Shown here in pieces: positions 1 to 9,800 of a stretch of DNA of 64,000 nt (its first letter is position 1; each line of letters begins with the position of its first letter). The stretch lies in contig JBGOEJ010000017.1 of NCBI GenBank assembly GCA_041446545.1, forward strand, positions 1-64,000, read 5' to 3'. The notes under the pieces are model-generated. The model did not search any database. It was not told the DNA's origin and saw nothing but the letters and a program-made list of their open reading frames with translations. The position numbers and the translations under genes were made by a program. This stretch comes from Fervidibacter canadensis (GTDB lineage: Bacteria > Armatimonadota > Fervidibacteria > Fervidibacterales > Fervidibacteraceae).

Positions 1-1895
1 ACTGGGTAGAACTGACGGTAGATGACGATAGCGACCCTGACTACGATGCTCCTGCTAAGGAAGTCAAATGCGCCAAATGCACCGAATACTCCAACCCTGA
101 CGACCCCGCCGTCAAAGATTGGGTGAAGGTAAAGATAGCTACTTATGATCTGGACATAGATAGCGATAATAACAACGATTTAAACCTTCCCGATCGCAGC
201 GAGATTGAGAAAAATATGGAAGATGTCGTCGGCGACGATTTCTGTCCCGGTAAAGTTATCCTCGTCAATGACATAGACTGCGACGAAGATGGCGTCGCAG
301 ATTGGGCGGATGGATTTGACTTGGATCCATTAATCCCCGACGACAATGTTTCAACTAACTCGCAATTCGTTCCTGTTATCTTGGAAGTCTCAAGCATTGA
401 TTTCGCCAATGCCAAGATACGCATTCACTACGATGCCTTCGATCCTTCCTTGATAGATATCAACGCCGTTGATCCTTCTACGATGTTGCCCCATTTGCCT
501 TCTGGGAAATTGCGCCTTTGGCGTAAAAATGGGAATGAACCGCGAAGCAAGTTGCCCTTGAGTCAAGGCGGAGACTTCATAGCACCAGGTGTCTATTCTC
601 CTGCACAATTGGGACTTAGCCAGACGCAAACTGTGACTGTCTTTTTCGTGGAAGCGGTGCGAGCAAGTGACCAAGTTGCTGACTTGACTATCTCGGTGGA
701 AATTGATCCGACAGGTGATAAAGGATTTACCCTGCGTGATCAGGTGCGGCTGACAGCGATTCGCATAGAAATCATTAGCGCAGATTTCATTGACGGAAAG
801 GAAAAGGCTGACTATGGCTTCATTTTGTCTGATGAAGAAGATGATGCGTGGACACAAGAAATATATCAAGTAATCATCTATGATCCTCGCACGAGCATAT
901 CTCCCCGTTTGTTTATTGCAGGTCAAGAATTGCCTCTCCGAAAGCAAGATAATTTCTTTGAGACCCCAAAATTCATAACTTTGATTGAAGGAACAAATTT
1001 GAGTGATATGCATTCCAAATATCATTTTGTTGTCCTGAAAGAAGGACAATGGTTTATGGAATATACTTGGCTTGATGGAGGAATTGTGCTCTTTCACCAA
1101 CAACCCGAAATTTTAAAACGAATACAACGCAAAATTCAAGTTTGGCGCCTCCAGCGTTTGAAACCAGACCAGCAAATGGCACATGCCGTCAAGTATGTAG
1201 TAGGATACATAATCAATAACGGATGGACACCCCAAGATACTTCTCAATTTGGAACAGTAGTTCATCAAAAGGTTGCAGAATATCTTGAAGGTGTTCCTGG
1301 ATGGGTCTTTAATGTGTGGGTTGGTCCTGATGGAACAATATTGTCCATAGGTGGGTATCCTCAAGGTCGAATCCCTAGTGGCACGACCCAAATTGATGCG
1401 CTATATTTGAGGCAGCCGATAAAAGTTGGCGAAAAGTTTGACCCCAATAAGGTAGAAAGGTTATATGAAATCAAAAGCGGAGCACGAGGATATGTAAATA
1501 GAAACCAGATAACAAGGCTGAAAGCAGTGATGGGAGGACGAGAAATCATGATTGTGAGGTCACACATCAACTGGGATGAGAAAAATCGTTGTTGGGTGCT
1601 TAATCGTAAGTTTATGAGGTCATCTATTATTATGAAAGGGATAGTGGCTGCGATGGGTTTACAGGAAGTTTGGTCCTTTATCAATACAGACCGACAGGAT
1701 GAATTGCTGGATGAGATGGATCAGTCCATTAATTTGATCCGTTTTCACGCTCAACAAGGTAATTGGGAGCAAGTAGCGTCGGAAAAAGCCCAATTTATCT
1801 ATTTGCTCAGAGAATTCTTTGAACCCATTAGTCCCTCTAATCTCACTAACTTGATGTGGAGAAGGTTGGCGGAGGAAGTATTAAGCCGATGGTAA
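1..1895 (+). CDS. Polymorphic-toxin-like protein with C-terminal PD-(D/E)XK-like nuclease domain (5' partial)
   Basis: The frame is open from base 3, so the gene starts left of the window; GTG at 123 is only the first internal start-like codon. Numbering from that GTG, the first ~70 residues hold Asp-rich stretches (DIDSDNNND, DIDCDEDGVAD) like thrombospondin type-3 or EF-hand calcium repeats. A beta-rich middle of unknown fold follows. The last ~220 residues contain a helix GTVVHQKVAEYL (from 377), Asp425 in IDALYL, E449-I-K451 in YEIKSG and a Gln in NRNQITRL. That order (helix, D, ExK, Q) is the PD-(D/E)XK nuclease pattern. A nuclease at the C-terminus of a long calcium-binding carrier, with two small paralogous genes behind it, is the polymorphic toxin layout. 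Secretion and activity are inferred. AT-rich codon use differs from genes after 6.9 kb. Confidence 0.6.
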   Translation, partial: WVELTVDDDSDPDYDAPAKEVKCAKCTEYSNPDDPAVKDWVKVKIATYDLDIDSDNNNDLNLPDRSEIEKNMEDVVGDDFCPGKVILVNDIDCDEDGVADWADGFDLDPLIPDDNVSTNSQFVPVILEVSSIDFANAKIRIHYDAFDPSLIDINAVDPSTMLPHLPSGKLRLWRKNGNEPRSKLPLSQGGDFIAPGVYSPAQLGLSQTQTVTVFFVEAVRASDQVADLTISVEIDPTGDKGFTLRDQVRLTAIRIEIISADFIDGKEKADYGFILSDEEDDAWTQEIYQVIIYDPRTSISPRLFIAGQELPLRKQDNFFETPKFITLIEGTNLSDMHSKYHFVVLKEGQWFMEYTWLDGGIVLFHQQPEILKRIQRKIQVWRLQRLKPDQQMAHAVKYVVGYIINNGWTPQDTSQFGTVVHQKVAEYLEGVPGWVFNVWVGPDGTILSIGGYPQGRIPSGTTQIDALYLRQPIKVGEKFDPNKVERLYEIKSGARGYVNRNQITRLKAVMGGREIMIVRSHINWDEKNRCWVLNRKFMRSSIIMKGIVAAMGLQEVWSFINTDRQDELLDEMDQSINLIRFHAQQGNWEQVASEKAQFIYLLREFFEPISPSNLTNLMWRRLAEEVLSRW

Positions 1896-1918
1896 GCATG
1901 TTGGGAGGTGCAAAAGGG

Positions 1919-2611
1919 ATGGCAGAAACATTCTCGGTGTATGGTAGGGGTGAACTCGTTTTCTACACACGCTGGTGCTTTGGTGATCCTGTGGAAGGTC
2001 CGAAAGAATTGATTTTGCAGTTATGTCAATTGAGTGGAGTTGAGAGGGTTGAAACTGTATGGTCGCTCTTCGGGAAGATGCGATGGCTTTCTGAGGAGGG
2101 TCGGCAGGATATCATTTACTTCCTTGAGTCACCCGCCACAGGCTGGATTCGTCGGCGAAGAGAGGTAGATATTGAGGTCATACCCCTTAGCGGAGGAGAG
2201 GAGGCTGGTTTTGAAGAACTGGGTAGCAATATGCCGATAGAAAAAATCCCGGAATTTTGGGACAAAGGGAAATGCCTTTGGATTAATCTTGGCATACATT
2301 CTCCGATGAGCAAAAGAATGTTTGAAGCGGTAGAGAAAGGTATTCCTACCGATGTGAGAGGGTTCTTTGTTCCGGGTTTTGATGGCATGAATTTTACCAT
2401 CGGATATCATGACCTGTATGGTGATGGTCCAGGAGGACCGCGATATCTTGGGATTGTTTTCCTATCTATTGCTTTTCCAGGAATTGGTGTGGCTAAAGAT
2501 TGGTATGCTTTTGAGGAGTTAGTATTTGAATTGGAAGAAGTGGAGAATATTAGGAGGGAATTAGAAGAAGTAACAGGTCCTTTAGAACAAACTGTTCTTT
2601 GGGATATCTAA
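1919..2611 (+). CDS. Putative immunity protein A for the upstream toxin
   Basis: Cytoplasmic-looking acidic protein of 230 residues with no signal peptide or membrane segment. The ATG at 1919 is preferred because GGGAGGTG lies about 9 bases upstream and it aligns with the start of the next gene; an earlier ATG at 1856 would overlap the toxin gene. It is clearly paralogous to the next gene: shared blocks are GELV-Y near the start, QLC-LSG, a segment beginning NM-IE-I, and IGYHDL in the C-terminal half. I do not recognise the family. Position right behind a nuclease-type toxin tip suggests it neutralises that toxin, which is inference. It could instead be an orphan antidote against a related toxin. 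Confidence 0.6.
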   Translation: MAETFSVYGRGELVFYTRWCFGDPVEGPKELILQLCQLSGVERVETVWSLFGKMRWLSEEGRQDIIYFLESPATGWIRRRREVDIEVIPLSGGEEAGFEELGSNMPIEKIPEFWDKGKCLWINLGIHSPMSKRMFEAVEKGIPTDVRGFFVPGFDGMNFTIGYHDLYGDGPGGPRYLGIVFLSIAFPGIGVAKDWYAFEELVFELEEVENIRRELEEVTGPLEQTVLWDI

Positions 2612-2694
2612 GATTTGAAGATGATGTAAGAAATAAAGGTGGTGGAAGATTGCCGAAAAAAATCTTGGCAGGTCCATAAAGGAAGGAGACAAGA

Positions 2695-3318
2695 ATGGCT
2701 ATCTGGGGAGAACTTGTCCTTTATCCACTTCATGGACCCCCAAATCCCGAGGAATGGATTCCTCAATTGTGTCGTCTCAGTGGTGCTCAGTCCGTTAAGT
2801 GGGTAAGTTACTTGGAAGAGGAGGAACGATGGTTCAAAACGCTTGAAGATTGGGAACTCATTGAAGATGATGTTGAGGAAGTCGGAGCTATCATTGAGAT
2901 TGTTGGTCCAATTCCTAAATTAATAGAAAATATGACTATTGAAGAAATAGTGAAATTTTACAATTCCGAGGAATGCCTTCATATTAGCATTGGGATATGT
3001 CCACTGTCTCATAAGGTGTATGAAGCCACGCAAAAGATTCCTGAAGAACTTTGGAAGACGGAGTCGTATCATTTCATTCCCGGTTGTCAAGGATTGTCTA
3101 TAGAAATTGGGTATCACGATCTTTTTGAGGTGCCCTCTGATCCCAGTGGTGTTATCCGTAATGTTTTTTGCTCGGTTCATTTTAACAGTTACGGTTTCCC
3201 GACGGATCATAAGCGTTACGAAGAAATTCTTTTTTCGTTGCCAGAAATTCAGGAAATCAGGGGAAAATTGGAGGGAATCTTTGGGTCGGTGTGGAGCGCT
3301 CTGACTATTAACCCATAA
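2695..3318 (+). CDS. Putative immunity protein B, paralog of the preceding gene
   Basis: A 207-residue acidic protein without signal peptide. ATG at 2695 follows GGAAGGAGAC, an excellent ribosome site. It aligns with the upstream gene over nearly its full length: WGELVLYP against RGELVFYT, PQLCRLSGAQSV against LQLCQLSGVERV, ENMTIEEI against SNMPIEKI, and IEIGYHDLFE against FTIGYHDLYG. Tandem diverged immunity paralogs behind a toxin gene are common in polymorphic toxin loci, where extra copies may protect against kin toxins with swapped tips. Function is inferred from position; no family recognised. Confidence 0.6.
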   Translation: MAIWGELVLYPLHGPPNPEEWIPQLCRLSGAQSVKWVSYLEEEERWFKTLEDWELIEDDVEEVGAIIEIVGPIPKLIENMTIEEIVKFYNSEECLHISIGICPLSHKVYEATQKIPEELWKTESYHFIPGCQGLSIEIGYHDLFEVPSDPSGVIRNVFCSVHFNSYGFPTDHKRYEEILFSLPEIQEIRGKLEGIFGSVWSALTINP

Positions 3319-3433
3319 GTCGTGTTAGGGGGCAAATTTACAGGTCATGATCCTACGAGAGGGAGCCGGAATTGGGAAGAGAATTCGGGGAGTAAGAATG
3401 CCTTGAATTGAAACTTACGGAGGTGAGTTAGGT

Positions 3434-4085
3434 ATGTTGAGATTGCGCCTTTTGTGGTTAATGGTTTTGTTTCTTTCAAATATCGCAAATGGTCAGACAA
3501 GTGAGGAATCCTCGTTACCTATGTTTGATTACAAGTTCAAGGGCACAATCTTTGATTTTACTCATCGTTCTTTAAGTCCTAAAGAGATAAAAGCTTAACG
3601 ATTCTCTCGTCAAGAAAGCCTTTGATCTCTCAAAAAGGCTGGCTAAGAACATAAGTCAACACACTAGGACTATGGCTTATTGGGCTTCATGGCAATTAGA
3701 AAAGAGCCCTCATATCAGGTCAATAAGACCGCTTGCGGAGTTCATTCGCCAACTTCAACCCAAACATGCGGAACAATTAAAAACTCCTTCCTTAGGGCAA
3801 AGAGAGGTTGTTATCTTAGCTCGTTGTGCAGATCCTAAGGTAGTAGAGTTGCTAATAGAGTTCTTGGAACATCCATTGAGAGGAGTAAGAGCCCAATCAT
3901 TAGAAGAACTCCAAAAAAATTCTTGGTCGCTATTTACCTGAAAATACAGGCGTGGTCAACTAAGTTGGTTATCTTTGGAAGATGCTAGAAAGTGTAAAGA
4001 AGTTGCAAGGTTTTTGAAGGATTGGTGGGAAAAGAATAAAGAGAAAGTCAAGATAGATTGGGAAGGGATATATGAAGTGTTTTGA
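3434..4085 (+). pseudogene. Frameshifted secreted HEAT-repeat-type protein
   Basis: ATG at 3434 follows ACGGAGGTGAG and starts a signal peptide (MLRLRLLWLMVLFLSNIANG). That frame stops at 3598, but the coding pattern continues in the frame from 3591 (KLNDSLVKKAFDLSKRLAKN). That frame contains a HEAT-like block (DPKVVELLIEFLEHPLRGVR), meets a stop at 3939 after a run of seven A bases, and resumes to 4085 with WWEKNKEKVKIDW. The same ending (WWQENKGKVKIHW) and HEAT block occur in the intact gene at 5545, so this is a broken paralog. All lesions sit at or near short A runs, so indel errors in the assembly are possible, though most long genes elsewhere are intact. Confidence 0.65.
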
Positions 4086-5530
4086 TGCAATTGGAAAAAC
4101 GATAGTTGAGTGTAGAACTGGGACAACCACGCCCACCTTCACAAAGACCACCAAGTTAAACCCGCCTTGGAGATAAACGATGATTGGAAAACACTTAAGT
4201 TGCTCCTCAATTGGGCGCCGATGCGCCCTGGTCAGGAGTTTCGCTATCAAAGAAAAGACCCTGACTCTGGAGTGATGACCGATCAAGTTTTCCCTGACCT
4301 CCCTGAACCATACCGACGCTTCTCCCCAGCGAAGCCGCAGCGTATCTCCGAGTTAAAGTCAGGGTTCAAGTTTATGACAACCCTAAGGCAAACCGCAAAA
4401 TTTATCTTCGTCTCCTTGACCCCGATGACCCCAGCGCCCCAGATACACCTGAGGAAGATGTCATTGACCCAAACGACCGTGATGCTATGGGCAATCTCTA
4501 TCCTCGCGGTGGAGATAACCGAAGTGATGCGTGGATCAGCAGCCCTCAAGGGACATTTGTGAGATTGCGTTTAGACGGGAGCGAAGAAAACCTCGGCTCA
4601 GACACAGAAGTCGTGACAAACGAAAATGGCTATGCGGAAGCAATAGTGCGTCTTTCCATTCAACCCGGCAACAATTTCAAAGTTGGAGGGGCTTTTGAAG
4701 CCTCGGTTCGTGACCAGATGCGGATCGGGGAGGGAACGCAGGAGGCAGACTTAAGGATTTTTGTGGGAAATCAGATGGTGCCAGAGGGGAGTAAAGAGCC
4801 TGATATAACCCCTGTCGCCAGGGCAACCCCTTTGCTAACGGTTTGGCGAAGGCTATGGGTGGAGAAGGATCGCATGGCTCCGGCGCCCAGCGGGACACAA
4901 TTTGGCGAAGATGACCGTCCACTGGATAACTTTGGTATGCCCCTTAGTGCCCTTAAACAGGCGATGATGGAAGCCTATGTTGAGGTGAGGGAGTATCAAT
5001 GGAACGCAAACTCTTTGACCTGGTGGAAATACAACTTCGTTGTCAATGATAATGAGGATGTGACAGACGATGAAGACTGGCAATATTGCATCACAGGTTT
5101 GCAAAATCACCCGCCGACACGGGATAGCAGAAATGACGAGGATACTGACTACTTTTGGTGTGTCTATGTGATTGGGGTTTACGAATTGGGGCGCGGCGCA
5201 GGGAAAGGGATAGGGAACGACGGTGACCCGATACCTAACGATTTGGACAATGACCCTAACACCGAAAATCCTATAATCCTTGGAATCACTTTGCCAAGAG
5301 AACCCGAGGCATCTTTGATTTCAAGGGAACAAGTAAGAGATGTCGCTGTGGAAGAGGCTCTTAATTTAGATGCGCTTTGGGTGCTTATCATAGGTCATGA
5401 AATTGGACATCAGTTTGAGTTGCGCCATAATGAAATTCAAGGTCATTTGATGTGTGAGGATATGCGAGGCTGAAGACCAAGGTGGCTGCCAAAGCACATT
5501 GATGCAATTCGCAGCCTATACCACCCGTAA
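4086..5530 (+). pseudogene. Decayed metzincin-type zinc metalloprotease gene
   Basis: Coding pattern runs through three frames. An early piece reads PALEINDDWKTLKLLL up to PYRRFSP near 4326; the frame then shifts at CCCC to SEAAAYLRVKVRVQVYD and stays open to TGA at 5471. After that TGA the same frame continues RPRWLPKHIDAIRSLYHP to TAA at 5528, so the stop looks like a nonsense mutation. Bases 5396-5428 encode HEIGHQFELRH, the HExxHxxxxxH metzincin zinc site, with Glu where Gly is usual; HLMCED downstream may be the Met-turn. Asp/Asn-rich stretches resemble the toxin carrier upstream. The 5' end is unclear (a further piece DAIGKTIVECRTGTTTP lies in a third frame from 4084). A Zn protease in the ancestral protein is likely; activity now is doubtful. 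Confidence 0.6.
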
Positions 5531-5544
5531 GGGGGGCGATGGTC

Positions 5545-6372
5545 ATGAAGTGGCAGGGTGTTTTAACGATCGCTCTCTTGACGGTGATAGGAGCGATAGG
5601 CTTATGCCAGCAAGGAGGGCACAAGCAACAAGGGGAAGTCCCTTATCGGGAATATGGGACGACGGAAGAAGAAGTGAAGCAGAACTTAGCCCGCATGCAC
5701 CCAAAGGACCGAGCCTTTCTGGAACTTTTTTGGATGGCTCGGAAGGTTTGGCGGAAAGACGAGCCAAAAGGGAAATTGACCGACTATTGCCGTCGGGAGT
5801 TAAGACCCGAGGAGAAAGAACTGATAGAGAAACTCATCGCCTTCGCGAAACAGCACGAAAACGATTGGGTGGACGGGAACTACCGTGGTTATAGAGCGAA
5901 AGCAATAATGATATTGGCTGACCATCCCCATGTATGTATGATAGACGCCCTGAGGGAGTTAGCATGGAGCCCTCCCTTGAAAGATGAACGCCCGTGGCGA
6001 TATCGCCTTAATGTTCAAATTGAATGCGAAGTAAACACGGAGGCGGTGATAGCGTTACATCGGATAGCGGATGAGCGGGTAATTCCGATTTTGATAGAGT
6101 TACTGGAGCATCCTGGGGGAAAAGTTCGGTGCAATGTGGAATTATGTCTGGGGAAGTTGTTGGGGGTGTGGTTTAGGGCGAAGGCGTGGGAGAGGTTGGA
6201 GGAGATGAGGAAGAGAGGCAAACTGACGAATGAGGAGTATGTCAAGATGTATGTGAGGGAGAGGGAGAACATGGAGAACTGGCGGGAGGTGAAGGCGATG
6301 TATGAGAGATGGTGGCAGGAGAACAAGGGTAAGGTGAAAATTCATTGGGGAGCGGCATGGCGGAGTCATTAG
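5545..6372 (+). CDS. Secreted HEAT-repeat-type protein
   Basis: 275 residues. ATG at 5545 is chosen over ATG 5539 because AAGGGGGG then lies 8 bases upstream. The N-terminus is a signal peptide (KWQGVLTIALLTVIGAIGLC); the Cys may make it a lipoprotein. The middle contains a HEAT-like helical repeat (DERVIPILIELLEHPGGKVR) typical of scaffold proteins. The C-terminus ends in a charged helix with WWQENKGKVKIHW, shared with the broken gene at 3434. It follows the protease remnant by only 14 bases. Function unknown; a periplasmic or surface scaffold role is possible. Confidence 0.7.
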   Translation: MKWQGVLTIALLTVIGAIGLCQQGGHKQQGEVPYREYGTTEEEVKQNLARMHPKDRAFLELFWMARKVWRKDEPKGKLTDYCRRELRPEEKELIEKLIAFAKQHENDWVDGNYRGYRAKAIMILADHPHVCMIDALRELAWSPPLKDERPWRYRLNVQIECEVNTEAVIALHRIADERVIPILIELLEHPGGKVRCNVELCLGKLLGVWFRAKAWERLEEMRKRGKLTNEEYVKMYVRERENMENWREVKAMYERWWQENKGKVKIHWGAAWRSH

Positions 6373-6429
6373 AGGGAGTGCAAGTTTACGGGGAGACTAA
6401 GAGGTAGACTAAGAGGTAATGGAACTTCT

Positions 6430-6663
6430 ATGACCTCCAACTATCTGGATTCGGAGGCGATAGAGGCAGGTTTGAGTGGGCATCAAAAGCGGGGGAGGGC
6501 AAGGGATGGCAGAAGTCTTTGGGAGATGAAGACACCGACTTTGGCGACGATGCTTCGCTTTCTTAAAGCGGCAGGGGTAGAGAGGATAGAGGTTTTTGAT
6601 CCCCTCAGTAGGGTGAAGCATGAGTTGCCGATGAAGAACCAATCAAGTTTGAACTGGAGTTAG
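6430..6663 (+). pseudogene. Remnant of an XRE-type helix-turn-helix regulator
   Basis: The segment LWEMKTPTLATMLRFLKAAG resembles the end of an XRE helix-turn-helix domain, where a Trp-Glu helix is followed by PTL-T-LR-LKA-G. The preceding residues are charged and do not form the expected recognition helix, consistent with local frameshifting. There is no convincing ribosome site. The rest of the gap 6373-6878 holds nothing I can name, except the approach to the gene at 6879. Confidence 0.3.
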
Positions 6664-6878
6664 AGTTGGATACAACCCCAAGTTGTGCTGACCATCGGAA
6701 ATTCAGGGAGCCTTTGTTTTTTGCGTCATCAAGGTGGCAGAATTCCTGCGATGATGAAAGGGAACGCTGGCAGTTTTGAAGGATGGAGGATGCTGGAAGG
6801 CTTAACCTTTGCTGGACATCACCGATTTAGGCAGTTGCATCATGATTGCGACTTGGCAATGTGAGGTGGTGACGAACG

Positions 6879-9800
6879 ATGAGGCATTGCAGGGCAGTCG
6901 GGGTTTGCGTAACTGTCGTGGCTGTTGTGTGCGGCGTTGCCCTTAGTGGGCGAAGTTTTGAGCAGCCTAACGGGTTGCCTGAAAGTGTGTCGCAAGAGTT
7001 AATTGACGCAAGTTCGGTGCCCAAAGGGCAGTTGCAACTTGTCGCACAATGGGAAGCGGAGAAAGATTTCGCTCACAATGCCGGGCGAAAAGTGGACGAC
7101 GAAGACGCAAGCGGCAAGGCAGCGTGGGAAGTTCGGGCGGGCGAGGATAGCCCAAACGCCCATGCCCTTTACGGTCCCTATGCTGATATGCCCGCAGGTG
7201 ACTATGTCGCTTTCTTCCGCATCAAGTTGTTGGATGAACCTGTCCGCGATTACGCCGTTGAAGTTGATGCTTGCGTTGAGTATGGCAGGCGGGTGCTGAA
7301 CTCGTTGGAAGTTGCCGATGTTGACTTGGTGCGAGGCAAATATGTGCAAGTGCCGCTGGCTTTCCGCTCTCCCGAAGGCAAGTTGGAGTGCCGAGTTTTT
7401 TGGCGGGGTAATGTCTCCTTGCGTGTTGACAAAGTGATGCTCTTTCGGGTTGAAGGTGTTCGCCCGGAGGAACTCATTCGCCGCGCGCCGCAACCAGTGC
7501 CATCAGGCGAGCCGAAAGGTTTGCCCTACCGCAGTGAGTCTCGCCCGTTCCCAGAAATTTTCCCGCGTTCCAAGCCGCCATCGCCGCATTTGCTTGTCGC
7601 CGACATTCGCCAACTTCCCGCCGATTGGCAACTGGCGCTCATCACATTGCAAGGCTTAGTCAACCGAACCAAACCGCAACTTTACTTGCTTTTCAACGAA
7701 ACCGACCCCTTCTGGCTTGATTGGCTGAAAAAGCGGGGTTGGATCAAAACGACCGAGGTTGTTTCTAAGCCGCAAGATTTGTTGCGTCAATTCCGCCATG
7801 TCGTGAAAGGCATGGTCATTTACGACCCGTTGCTACCTGCGACGAAAAATGTTGCGACGATGATTGGCAGCCTTGAAGATGCTATCGCTGTCTCACCGCG
7901 CCTTGCGAAGCAGTTGAACTTGCCCGTCATCGCCGATTTGCGTGACCGATGGCGAACAAGTGCTGAAGCCTATGCGTGGGCGTTTAACAACCTCTATGGG
8001 GCGGGGGACGAGGGACGCGGGACGAGGGAAACGAAGTTGAACCACCATGTCATCGCTTGTGCCTACCCTGACCACATCGGGATGCGCGATTACTTTGTCC
8101 AACACCGCATCTTCATCTTCTGGATTTCGGGTCCGATTGACGGTGCTCGTCGCGGCGGTGACCCGAACGCTGAAGTTCGGCTGATGGAGAAAATTTTCGC
8201 TCAAATGCCCGTCAACATTCCCGTCATGAGTTATCCTTGGGCAGGTCAAGATGTTGGTATCGGCGAGGGCGCAGGCGTGACGCTTTTTTCGGAGTTCGGC
8301 AAGTATCTCGTCGGCTCAATCAACTGCAGTAACTTGAGCGTCCATTCGGGTATTCCAATCCCAAAGTTGCGCCAGCGTGAAGCACCTCCAACGCCGCCGT
8401 TGAGGCTTGACAAAGTTTACTACGCCTTCATCATCTCCGACGGCGACAATTTGCCCGTCTTGACAACTTACAACTTCCCACAACTTTGGCGAAGCCCTGT
8501 GCGTGGGGAATTGCCGTTAGGTTGGACGATTTCGCCGTCGGCAATAATGCTCATCCCTGCCATTGCCGATGCCTACTACGCGACGGCGACACCTAACGAT
8601 TGCTTCCTCGGCGCTGTTTCAGGAATTGGCTATTGCTATCCTGACCATTACGGCAAGCGTTTCCGAGAACCAGACAGGTGGTGGGTTTTTGACGAGTTCC
8701 TTAGGCAGACGGCGAACTACATGGAGCGGATGGATTTGCGCGAACTTTGGGTCATGGGCGTGACGAAACCAGAACTCATTCGCCGCTACGCCGAAAAAAT
8801 TCCGAACTTGAGGGCGCTCTTCGTTGACTATGGGCGAAGGCTTATTGACCCTTCGGAGGTTACCTACTTGACAAGTCGGCGTGTTGCGGTTTTTCACGCT
8901 GTCACAGGATGGCGTTTGGAAGACACCCACGAAGAGCGCGTCAACAGGATGGTCAAGGAAATTCGGACGATGACGCCGTCAACCCGTCCCGCTTTCTTGC
9001 ATGTGTTCGTTTTGAACTGGGGTTTTGATTTGGAGACACTGAAGGAGGTGGCGAAGAGGCTTGGCGACGAATATGTGCCTGTCCGTCCTGACCATCTGGC
9101 TCAACTTTATCGCCAGTGGATGGAGCGGCAGAAAATCTTCATCCGAGCGCCTGAACGCATCCCAGTGGTTGCGGAGGGATTTCCGATGGCTTTTGAAGTG
9201 AAAGTCCTAAATGCTGAGCCCAAAACCGCCACCATTAAGGTGAAGGTTTTGGATGGGTTGAAAGGTGCGAAGGTTTCACCGAGCCAGCAAAGGTTGAGGG
9301 AGGGCGAGGGGGCAAAGTTTTTGGTCATGGGAACGCCAGTTGGTGACCGAGCAAAAATCAATGTGAGTGGGGAGTTCGTTGCGCACGAATTTGAAATCTC
9401 GTTGGAGAAGTTGCCTTCACGAGAGTTTGTGGAGCCACTGCCGAAGGGTGTCACCCTGAAATTTGTCGCTCAATTTGAGGCAGAGAGCCTTGCTCATTTG
9501 ACAGGCGAAGAGGTTGGTGACGCACAAGCCAGTGGCGGAAGGGTCTGGTTGGCGAGGAAAAATCGGCACAAAGTCGGGCATATGGCTTTCGGTCCATACT
9601 CGCCCATTGATGCAGGGCGCTACATTGCCCTTTTCAGGTTAAAGCGCTTGGGTGAGGGTGAAGGAATCATCGCCATCGTTGACAGTTGCGTCGGTGGTGG
9701 GACGCCAGTGACGGCACAACGGCAATTGCGGGCAGACGAGTTACCGTCGGGGCAATTTTGCCTTGTCCCGTTGCTTTTTTCGCACCCGGGCGGTCCGATA

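Noticed and set aside
4167..4562. Separate 131-codon gene
   Set aside because: Its first half reads on into the next frame after a CCCC run; it is a fragment of the decayed protease gene rather than a gene of its own.
5471..5473. UGA read as selenocysteine or recoded in the metzincin gene
   Set aside because: UGA ends many intact genes here, no hairpin typical of recoding was seen, and the same gene has a frameshift, so a nonsense mutation is simpler.
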